From contig CAIJPD010000031.1 in the NCBI GenBank assembly GCA_903822495.1, forward strand, positions 62,001 to 126,000: DNA of 64,000 bases, written 5' to 3'. Shown in pieces: positions 29,284-36,276 of this stretch. A model generated the notes under the pieces. It was not told the origin of the DNA, ran no database searches, and saw nothing but the letters and a program-made list of their open reading frames with translations. The position numbers were made by a program, and so were the translations under genes. Position 1 is the stretch's first letter. Each line of letters starts with the position of its first letter. Source of the DNA: an uncultured Chloroflexota bacterium. GTDB lineage: Bacteria; Chloroflexota; Limnocylindria; Limnocylindrales; CSP1-4.

Positions 29284-30785
29284 GCGCCCGCCCGCTGGTC
29301 GTCGTCGGCGGTTTCAAGCACGAGCTCAACAGCTTCGCCCGGGGCATCACGACGCTGGAGGACATCCGGCGGGCCGGGTACTACGCCGAGGGCCCCGACA
29401 TCTTCGACGCGCCGCGGAGCAAGCGCCCCGAGCTGGCCGCCATTCGCGAGATCGCGGAGCGGGAGGGCATCGACCTGGTGCCAACCGTGCACTTCCACGC
29501 GCTGTTCGCCGGCGGGCCGATCGAGCACGAGTTGTACGAGCACGCGAAGGCCCTGATCGTCGGCGCGGTGCTGGAGCACCGCGACCGGCTCACGGGGATC
29601 ATGCTGCCCATCCACGGCGCCACGGTGACGACCCGCGAGGACGACCCCGAGGGCGATCTCCTGGCCACGCTCCGGGCCATCGTCGGGCCGGACATCCCCA
29701 TCGTCGCCACCTTCGACACCCACGTCCACGGGACGGCACGGATGGCCGCGGCGGCGGATGCCCTGGTCGGCTTCAAGACCCAGCCGCACACGGACCATTA
29801 CGAAGCGGCGACGCAGGGGATGGAGATCCTGGTCCGCGCGATGCGGGGCGAGATCCACCCCGTCACCACGCACCGCAAGATCCGGATGCTGACCTCGGCG
29901 GAGCGCCACGACACGTCCCACCAGCCCATGAAGGGCCTGATCGACGCGTCCCGGGTCATGGAGCGCCGGCCCGGGGTGCTGGCCGTCTCCATCTTCACGA
30001 CCCAGCCATGGATGGATCTGCCAGAGGTGGGCTGGTCCGTGGAGGTCGTGACCGACGGCGACCGGTCGCTTGGCCGGGCGACGGCCGACGAGCTGGCCCG
30101 GATGGCGTGGGAGATTCGCGACGAGTTCCTGGTCCACAAGTCGTCGCTCCCGGCGGCGCTCGACCGGGCCGCGTCCAGCGGCCTGCGGCCCACGATCTTC
30201 GCCGACGGCGCCGACTCCACGAGCGCCGGGGGAAACGGCGACGGGACCGAGCTGCTCGAGGCCCTGCTCGCCCGGCCGGACCGGATCGACGCGCTCCTGA
30301 CCATCACCGATGCCGCAGCCGTGGAGCGGTGCGTCGCCGCGGGGCTGGGCGCCGAGCTGGAGCTCCCGGTGGGCGGGACCCTGACGGAGCTGTTCCATCC
30401 AGTCCGTGTCCGTGGGCGGGTCATCGCGCTGGCACTCGGCGACATGCAGCTGGACCCGCCGTGGTCGCCGACCGACCTGGGTCGGATGGCGCTCCTGCGG
30501 GTCGGGTCGATCGACGTGGTCCTGTCCGAGCGCAAGGCCTGGCACCTGGACACCGTCGTCTACCGCCACATGGGCCGCGAGCTGGACCGCTACCAGGTGA
30601 TCCAGGTGAAGTCGGCCGGCGGCTTCCGGTTCCGCTACGAGGCGCTCGCCGCCGAGATCATCGAGATCGCGACGATCGGCCCGTGCGACAGCGACCTGCC
30701 CCGGCTGCCGTTCCGGCGGATCAGCCGCCCGCTCTGGCCGTTCGACGCCGGCCTGGCCGAGCCGTGGGAGGACGATCTCGGCTGA
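29280..30785 (+). CDS. M81-family metallopeptidase (MlrC-like), divergent copy
   Basis: A third M81 protein, by coincidence also 501 residues but only distantly similar to the tandem pair at 18.9-22.0 kb. Metal-site equivalents are GGFKHELNSFA (12-18 region), LPIHGATVTT and TFDTHVHGTARMA; the MlrC_C domain starts near IFADGADSTSAGGNGDGTE. The classic HETNTFS reads HELNSFA. It is coupled to HyuA by an ATGA overlap, an arrangement seen widely for this family, which suggests M81 finishes hydrolysis of the HyuAB product or processes its substrate. It is the last gene of the run; a palindrome covers its stop. Confidence 0.86.
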   Translation: MSARPLVVVGGFKHELNSFARGITTLEDIRRAGYYAEGPDIFDAPRSKRPELAAIREIAEREGIDLVPTVHFHALFAGGPIEHELYEHAKALIVGAVLEHRDRLTGIMLPIHGATVTTREDDPEGDLLATLRAIVGPDIPIVATFDTHVHGTARMAAAADALVGFKTQPHTDHYEAATQGMEILVRAMRGEIHPVTTHRKIRMLTSAERHDTSHQPMKGLIDASRVMERRPGVLAVSIFTTQPWMDLPEVGWSVEVVTDGDRSLGRATADELARMAWEIRDEFLVHKSSLPAALDRAASSGLRPTIFADGADSTSAGGNGDGTELLEALLARPDRIDALLTITDAAAVERCVAAGLGAELELPVGGTLTELFHPVRVRGRVIALALGDMQLDPPWSPTDLGRMALLRVGSIDVVLSERKAWHLDTVVYRHMGRELDRYQVIQVKSAGGFRFRYEALAAEIIEIATIGPCDSDLPRLPFRRISRPLWPFDAGLAEPWEDDLG

Positions 30786-30802
30786 TCCGCGGGCGGATCA
30801 GC
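30781..30802. terminator. Palindrome over the convergent junction
   Basis: GCTGATCCGC (30781-30790) and GCGGATCAGC (30793-30802) are perfect complements separated by GG. The left arm contains the TGA stop of the M81 gene. It lies between convergent genes and could end transcription from both sides, though no U-run follows. Confidence 0.45.
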
Positions 30803-30838
30803 CGGCAACGTACCGGGCGGATCAGCCGCCGACGTACC
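30791..30838. repeat. 24-bp tandem repeat at racemase 3' end
   Basis: Two adjacent 24-base units (30791-30814 and 30815-30838) are identical at 22 of 24 positions; each starts GGGCGGATCAGCCG and ends ACGTACC. The right unit encodes the last residues and TGA stop of the racemase-like gene, and the left unit is an extra copy beyond the stop. Confidence 0.75.
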
Positions 30839-31967
30839 GCCGCGGCACGGCGCGCCCGACGAGCGCGGGAACGACGCCGGGGCTGTGGAGGTGGTTGGCG
30901 CTCGCAACGTCGCGCATCGAGATCTCGTCACCGCCCTGGCGTCCCACGATGACGACCTCGTCGCCCGCCACGGCGCCGATGCCGGTGACGTCGAGCCGCG
31001 CGTGCTCCAGGGAGATGGACAGGATGGGGGCCCGGCGGCCACGGATCAGGACGGCTCCGGTCGATATCCCCAGCAGGCCGTCGCTCGCGCCGAACGGGAT
31101 CACGCCAAGCTCCATCGGCCGCCCTGTCGGGATGGGCGACTGGCGGGGGAACTCGGTCCGCTCGCGCGGCCGGACCTGGGTCAGGCGGCTGGTGATACCG
31201 ACGAGGGCCGAGCGAATCCCGACCTCGCGGCTCACCGGTCCTGCGGTGTCCACGCCGTACACCACGCTCCCGACGTCGATCCCGTTGAGGTGCATCGCGT
31301 CGGTGAGCCGCAGCGTCGCGCTGGAGGCGGCGATCCGGAGCGGAACCGGGATCCCCTCGGCCTCCAGCTCCGCCACGGCCGCCACGAAGCAGCGGAACTG
31401 CCACCCCAGGTAGGCGCTGATCTCCTCGAGCGGGCCCGCCGGGACGTGGAGGTGGGTGTACAGCCCAGCCAGGTCGAGGCCCGGCTCCTGGTGGACCAGT
31501 CGTGCCACGGCGACGGCCTCGTCCGGCACCCCACCCAGCCGCTCCAGCCCCACGTCCACCTTGACCAGCGCCCGGACCCGTGCGCCCGCCGACGCAAAGG
31601 CCCGCACGTCGGCCTCGTCGAGGATGGAGACCGTCAGGTCATTGGCGACGACGTCCGCGATCACGCGCGGGCCGGGTCGGGCGCCCCCGTACAGCAGGAT
31701 CGGGACCCGGACGCCGGACGACCGGAGGGCGATCGCATCGTCCACGCTGGCCACGGCGACGGCGTTCGCACCGCCCGCCAGGACGGCCTCCACCACTCCC
31801 AGCAGCCCGAAGCCGTAGGCGTTCGCCTTGAGCGAGGCGACGACGGTGAAGCCCTCGTCCATGCCCGACCGGATCAGCCGAAGGTTGTCGCGGATCGCGT
31901 CAAGGTCGACGGTCAGGGCGTTCGGCCGTCCGTCGGCGGCATCTGCGGTCTGCGCAACCCCGGTCAT
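30822..31967 (-). CDS. Alanine-racemase-fold PLP protein, atypical
   Basis: A 381-residue fold-type III PLP enzyme. The N-terminal barrel is clear: LTVDLDAIRDNLRLIR, the PLP Lys in ASLKANAYGFGLLG, ILLYGGARPG and VKVDVGLERLGG. The C-terminal domain departs from alanine racemase. The usual SYG Tyr motif is replaced by a segment around RERTEFPRQ, the GYADG loop reads PFGASDGLLG, and the CMD metal/base motif reads ISLEHARLD. It may racemise another amino acid or act as a decarboxylase or aldolase. The ATG at 31967 is the natural start. It faces the M81 run and is divergent from the second hyuB, so it may belong to that amide pathway. Confidence 0.72.
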   Translation of the reverse strand: MTGVAQTADAADGRPNALTVDLDAIRDNLRLIRSGMDEGFTVVASLKANAYGFGLLGVVEAVLAGGANAVAVASVDDAIALRSSGVRVPILLYGGARPGPRVIADVVANDLTVSILDEADVRAFASAGARVRALVKVDVGLERLGGVPDEAVAVARLVHQEPGLDLAGLYTHLHVPAGPLEEISAYLGWQFRCFVAAVAELEAEGIPVPLRIAASSATLRLTDAMHLNGIDVGSVVYGVDTAGPVSREVGIRSALVGITSRLTQVRPRERTEFPRQSPIPTGRPMELGVIPFGASDGLLGISTGAVLIRGRRAPILSISLEHARLDVTGIGAVAGDEVVIVGRQGGDEISMRDVASANHLHSPGVVPALVGRAVPRRYVGG

Positions 31968-32139
31968 GGCGTCCTCGGTGTGGCTGGCTGGCTGAATCGG
32001 CGGAAGCGTAGCACCCGGATTCCGCGGCGGACGCCGTGGAATCCGGCGGTGTCGTGGGGTACGATCCGGCCAGCCTGCCGATCGGGACGACGCTCGTCCG
32101 GATCGATCGTCCCACCCGGCCGCCCCCCGTGAGGTCACG
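31968..32139. promoter_or_regulatory. Divergent promoter region with strong dyad
   Basis: CCGGATTCCGCGG (32015-32027) and CCGTGGAATCCGG (32034-32046) pair at 12 of 13 positions around a 6-base spacer. A candidate plus-strand promoter is TGGAAT (32037-32042), 17 bases, TACGAT (32060-32065), so the dyad covers the -35. This is a good operator candidate for the second hyuBA operon, or for the divergent racemase. A hairpin in the racemase leader is the alternative. Confidence 0.45.
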
Positions 32140-33885
32140 ATGACGACGGACATCGACCCGATCCGCTTCGAGGTGGTTCGCAACTCGCTGACCTCGGCCA
32201 CCGAGGAGATGGCCGCGACCATCCGGCGGGCGGCCTACTCCACGAACATCAAGACCCGGGCCGACTTCTCGTGCTGCTTCCTGGACCGCGAGCTGCGCGT
32301 GGTGGCCCAGTCGTTCGCGCAGCCGATCCACCTGGGCAACCTCTCCAACCTGGTCCCCAACGCCGTCCGCCAGTACGGCGCCGACCGGCTCGTCGACGGC
32401 GACATGATCATCGTCAACGACCCGTACCTGGCCAACATCCACCTCAACGACATCACGGTGTTTGCGCCCGTGGTGATCGATGGCGCCCTCATCGGCTACC
32501 TGGCCAACCTGGCCCACCATGTCGACGTCGGGGGCGGCGCGCCGGCCAGCATGGGGGTGACGCGCGAGATCTTCCAGGAGGGCGTCCGGATCCCGCCGGT
32601 CCGGATCGTGGCCGGGGGCGAGGTCGTGGACGACGTGTTCCGGCTCATCCTCGCCCAGATCCGGAGCACCCGCGAGACCACCGGCGACCTCCGGGCCCAG
32701 ATCGCGGCCAACATCACCGGCCGGCGCCGCATCGCGGACCTGGTCGGCGCGATCGGCCGGGAGGAGCTGGAGCGCTACATCGAGGAGCTCATCGCCTACA
32801 CGCGGCGCCGGACGCGCCACGAGGTCGCCCAGCTGCCACGCGGCGAGTATGTGGCGGACACCACCCTGGACAGCGACGGCTACGGCGGCCCCCCGGTCCG
32901 CCTCAAGGTCACGATCCGGGTCGACGACGACGGCGTGCTGTTCGACTTCACGGGCTGCGACCCCCAGCGGGCCGCGCCGGTGAACTCCACCTACGGGCCG
33001 ACGTACTCGGCGTGCGCTTACGCCCTGAAGGCCCTCATCGACCCCGACGTCCCCGTCAACTCGGGGTTCTACGAGTTCGTCCGGGTGATCGCGCCCAAGG
33101 GGACCGTGGTCCACGCGCTGCCGCCGGCTCCGGCGGTGGGCGCCGGCGAGGTCAACATGCGCCTGGTGGACCTGATCTTCCGCGCGCTCGCCGACGCCCT
33201 GCCCGACCGGGTCCCGGCGGCGGCCAAGGGGATCATGTGCCACGCGGGCTTCGGCGGGATCGACCCGCGGACGGGCGAGTACTACTGCGTCCTGGAGACG
33301 CTGGCCGGCGGCTACGGAGGGCGGGCCCTGCTCGACGGGCCGGATGCCGTCCAGCCGCACACCCAGAACACCGAGAACGCGCCGATCGAGGAGACGGAGG
33401 CCGGCTATCCCATCCGGATCGCCCGCTACGAGCTGGTGCCGGATTCCGAGGGCGCCGGTCGAAACCGGGGCGGCCTGGGCCTGCGTCGCCAGTACCTCTT
33501 CCCCGACCACGCGGTGTCGTTCTCCGTTCTGGCGGATCGTGACCTGACCGGCGCCTGGGGGATCTTCGGCGGGGAGGCGGGCCGGCGTGCCCGCTACGTC
33601 GTGAACCCGGGACCGGACGAGCGGGTGCTGGATTCCAAGGAGACCATCCAGCTCAAACCCGGCGACCTGGTCAGCTACGAGACCCCGGGCGGGGGAGGCT
33701 ACGGCCCGCCGGACGAGCGCGACCCAACCCTCGTGCTGCGCGACGCCCGCGATGGCAAGGTGAGCCTGGAGCGCGCCCGGGCGGCCTACGGCGTTGTGAT
33801 CGACCCCGCTGGTTGGACGGTAGACCTGCCGGCCACGACAGCCCTCCGGGCCGGGCGGGCGGCGGCACGGACGTCGGCGTCATGA
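32140..33885 (+). CDS. Hydantoinase B/oxoprolinase family protein
   Basis: A complete 581-residue HyuB, paralogous to the one at 25.4 kb. The start MTTDIDPIRFEVVRNSLTSA is canonical. Landmarks are RAAYSTNIKTRADFSC, VNDPYLANIHLNDI, AHHVDVGGGAPAS, NTENAPIEETEAGYPI and TPGGGGYGPPDERDPT. Cys pairs at FSCCFL and GIMCHAGFGG differ from the first copy. It is joined to the following hyuA by an ATGA overlap. Located just upstream of a peptide-type ABC importer, it may act on an imported cyclic amide or N-carbamoyl compound. Confidence 0.9.
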   Translation: MTTDIDPIRFEVVRNSLTSATEEMAATIRRAAYSTNIKTRADFSCCFLDRELRVVAQSFAQPIHLGNLSNLVPNAVRQYGADRLVDGDMIIVNDPYLANIHLNDITVFAPVVIDGALIGYLANLAHHVDVGGGAPASMGVTREIFQEGVRIPPVRIVAGGEVVDDVFRLILAQIRSTRETTGDLRAQIAANITGRRRIADLVGAIGREELERYIEELIAYTRRRTRHEVAQLPRGEYVADTTLDSDGYGGPPVRLKVTIRVDDDGVLFDFTGCDPQRAAPVNSTYGPTYSACAYALKALIDPDVPVNSGFYEFVRVIAPKGTVVHALPPAPAVGAGEVNMRLVDLIFRALADALPDRVPAAAKGIMCHAGFGGIDPRTGEYYCVLETLAGGYGGRALLDGPDAVQPHTQNTENAPIEETEAGYPIRIARYELVPDSEGAGRNRGGLGLRRQYLFPDHAVSFSVLADRDLTGAWGIFGGEAGRRARYVVNPGPDERVLDSKETIQLKPGDLVSYETPGGGGYGPPDERDPTLVLRDARDGKVSLERARAAYGVVIDPAGWTVDLPATTALRAGRAAARTSAS

Positions 33886-36062
33886 GCCGGCCCCGGGGCG
33901 AAGGCGCCCGCCCTCCGCGCTACCGGCTGGGCGTCGACATCGGCGGCACGTTCACGGATGCCGTTCTGGTCGACGAGGAGACCGGCGAGACGCGCATCGC
34001 GAAGCTGCCGACCACACCGGGGGATCCCTCGATCGGGTTCATGAACGTGACGCGGCGGCTGGTCACCGGCGGGGGAGTGGACCCGCGCGACGTGGCCACC
34101 ATCGTCCACGGGACCACGGTCGCGACCAACGCCGTCATCGAGGGCAACGTGGCCCGGACGGCCTTCGTGACGACCGAGGGCTTCCGCGACATGCTGGAGA
34201 TCGCCCGCCAGATCCGGCCCTCGCTGTACGACCTGCAATTCCAGAAGCCGGTGCCGCTCGTCCCGCGGCAGCGCTGCTTCGAGGTGACCGAGCGCCTGAA
34301 CGCCACGGGCGAGGTCCTGATTCCGCTCGACGAGGCGTCCGTGCTCGCCACGGCCGCGGCGATACGCGCGCTCGATGTGGAATCCGTGGCCATCTGCCTG
34401 CTCCACTCGTACATCAATCCCGCGCACGAGCACCGGGTCGCCGAGCTGCTCCGGGAGGCGCTCCCGGGCGTCGCCGTGTCGGCCTCGGCCGACGTCGCGC
34501 CGGAGTTCCGGGAGTATTTCCGGGCGAGCACGGCCGTCGTCAACGCGGCCATCCAGCCGGTCGTGCAGCGCTATCTCGAGGGCGTCTCGCGACGAGTGGC
34601 CGAGGACGGCTACGACGCGGCCCTGCTGGTCATGCAGAGCGGCGGCGGCGTGATGTCGTTCGAGCAGGCGGCTCGACGCCCCGTCTTCATGATCGAATCG
34701 GGACCGGCGGCAGGCGTGATGGCCACCGTGGATCTCGCCGACCGGCTGGCGATCGGGGACGTGATCTCGTTCGACATGGGTGGGACCACCGCCAAGGTCG
34801 GGCTGATCCGCGGCGGCGTGCCGTCGATCACCAAGGACTTCGAGGTCGGCGGCGTGGCCACGCCCGGCATCGGCGGCGTCGCGCGCGGGAGCGGCTACCC
34901 CATCCGGACGCCGGTCATCGAGCTGGTCGAGATCGGGGCCGGCGGCGGCAGCATCGCCTGGCTGGACAGCGGCGGCATCCTGCGCGTCGGACCCAGGAGC
35001 GCGGGGGCGGAGCCGGGTCCGGCCTGCTATCAGCGGGGTGGCACCGAGCCCACCGTCTCCGATGCCAACCTGGTCCTGGGGCGGCTGAGCCCGGCGCGAT
35101 TCCTCGGCGGCGAGATGGCCCTGGACCCGGACCTGGCCCGGAAGGCCATCGAGGATCGCTGCGCGGCGCTGCTGGGCCATGACGTGGTCCGCACCGCCAA
35201 CAGCATCGTCGAGATCGCGAACGTGGCCATGGCCAACGCCCTCCGTCTCGTCTCGGTCAACCGGGGTCATGACCCGCGGGACTTCGCGCTGGTCTCGTTC
35301 GGTGGCGCCGGACCGCTCCACGCCAACCGGCTGGCGGCGATGCTGGGGATCCCCCGGGTGATCATCCCGCCGGCGCCAGGGGCGTTCTCCGCGCTCGGCC
35401 TGCTGACGACCGACCTCAAGCACGACCTGACCAGGACCATCCGGCTGCGATCCGACGGCGTGGCCGCGGAGCGCCTGGAGGCCGCCTTCGCGGAGATGAC
35501 CGCGCACGGGATGGCCGAGCTCGCCCGCGAGCTTGCGCCGACGGACGCGACGGAGGTGCGTCGCTACGCCGAGATGCGCTATGCGGGCCAGAGCCACGAG
35601 CTGAACATCCCGCTGGCCCCCGGACCGATCGTCGCCTCGACAGTCGCCCGCCTGGTCGCCGACTTCCACCAGGCGCACCAGCTGGCATACGGCTTCCACG
35701 TCCTGACGGAGCCCACGATGATCATGAACATCCGGACGTCCGTCATCGGTCGAATCCGGCGGCCCGGTGGCGCGCCCCCGGAGGGCGCCCGGCCCGGCCC
35801 GGGCACCCGGCTCGGCCCGGGCACGGTCGCACCGGCGGTCGGGGTCGTCGACGCCCGGCCGTACGGTCAGCGCCCCGTCTACTTCGCCGAGGCCGGCGGC
35901 TTCGTGGAGGCCGGGCTGTTCGAGCGGCACAGCCTCGTCGCGGGCTCCCGAATCGCCGGCCCGGCGATCGTCGAGCAGCACGATTCCACCTGCGTCGTGC
36001 ATCCCGGCTACAGGGCGCTGGCGGGCGTCCACGGGGAGCTGATCATCGAGGCGGTTGCGTGA
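33882..36062 (+). CDS. Hydantoinase A/oxoprolinase family protein
   Basis: A 726-residue HyuA, partner of the HyuB that overlaps it. The motif order is intact: VDIGGTFTDAVLVDEETGE, VHGTTVATNAVIEG, SFDMGGTTAKVGLI, GAGGGSIAWLDSGG, GPACYQRGGTEPTVSDAN, FGGAGPLHANRLA, and EMRYAGQSHELNI in the C-terminal part. A Pro/Gly-rich insert (around GAPPEGARPGPGTRLGPG) lies before the final domain. This pair and the pair at 25.4-29.3 kb are clearly different in detail, so two distinct cyclic-amide substrates are likely. Confidence 0.9.
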   Translation: MSRPRGEGARPPRYRLGVDIGGTFTDAVLVDEETGETRIAKLPTTPGDPSIGFMNVTRRLVTGGGVDPRDVATIVHGTTVATNAVIEGNVARTAFVTTEGFRDMLEIARQIRPSLYDLQFQKPVPLVPRQRCFEVTERLNATGEVLIPLDEASVLATAAAIRALDVESVAICLLHSYINPAHEHRVAELLREALPGVAVSASADVAPEFREYFRASTAVVNAAIQPVVQRYLEGVSRRVAEDGYDAALLVMQSGGGVMSFEQAARRPVFMIESGPAAGVMATVDLADRLAIGDVISFDMGGTTAKVGLIRGGVPSITKDFEVGGVATPGIGGVARGSGYPIRTPVIELVEIGAGGGSIAWLDSGGILRVGPRSAGAEPGPACYQRGGTEPTVSDANLVLGRLSPARFLGGEMALDPDLARKAIEDRCAALLGHDVVRTANSIVEIANVAMANALRLVSVNRGHDPRDFALVSFGGAGPLHANRLAAMLGIPRVIIPPAPGAFSALGLLTTDLKHDLTRTIRLRSDGVAAERLEAAFAEMTAHGMAELARELAPTDATEVRRYAEMRYAGQSHELNIPLAPGPIVASTVARLVADFHQAHQLAYGFHVLTEPTMIMNIRTSVIGRIRRPGGAPPEGARPGPGTRLGPGTVAPAVGVVDARPYGQRPVYFAEAGGFVEAGLFERHSLVAGSRIAGPAIVEQHDSTCVVHPGYRALAGVHGELIIEAVA

Positions 36063-36107
36063 TCAACCGCTGATCCGGGAGGCCCTCCTTCGATTTCGCC
36101 GGACCTG

Positions 36108-36159
36108 CCGCAAACACCCCCCGGGAGTGTTGACGCGGCCTCCGATCGGGCCCTACTCT
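36108..36159 (+). promoter_or_regulatory. Promoter and dyad before the ABC importer operon
   Basis: TTGACG (36130-36135), an 18-base spacer and TACTCT (36154-36159) make a reasonable sigma-70 promoter about 115 bases before the binding-protein start. An imperfect dyad, CCGC..AACAC (36108-36117) against GTGTT..GCGG (36127-36138), overlaps the -35 and could be an operator. The remaining leader, to 36276, shows only the ribosome binding sites. Confidence 0.42.
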
Positions 36160-36276
36160 GCATTCTCACGCGACCCGGGATTCGGACGGCGACGTCTCGG
36201 ACTGGCGCGTGACGGTGAGGGCGCCTGCCCAGGCTGGCTCCGAAGCACCTGTCCAGCGCAGACTGGGAGGGCTTCA

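Noticed and set aside
33786-36032. 748-codon minus-strand open frame
   Set aside because: It is a shadow of the second hyuA, the same pattern as the other hyuA.
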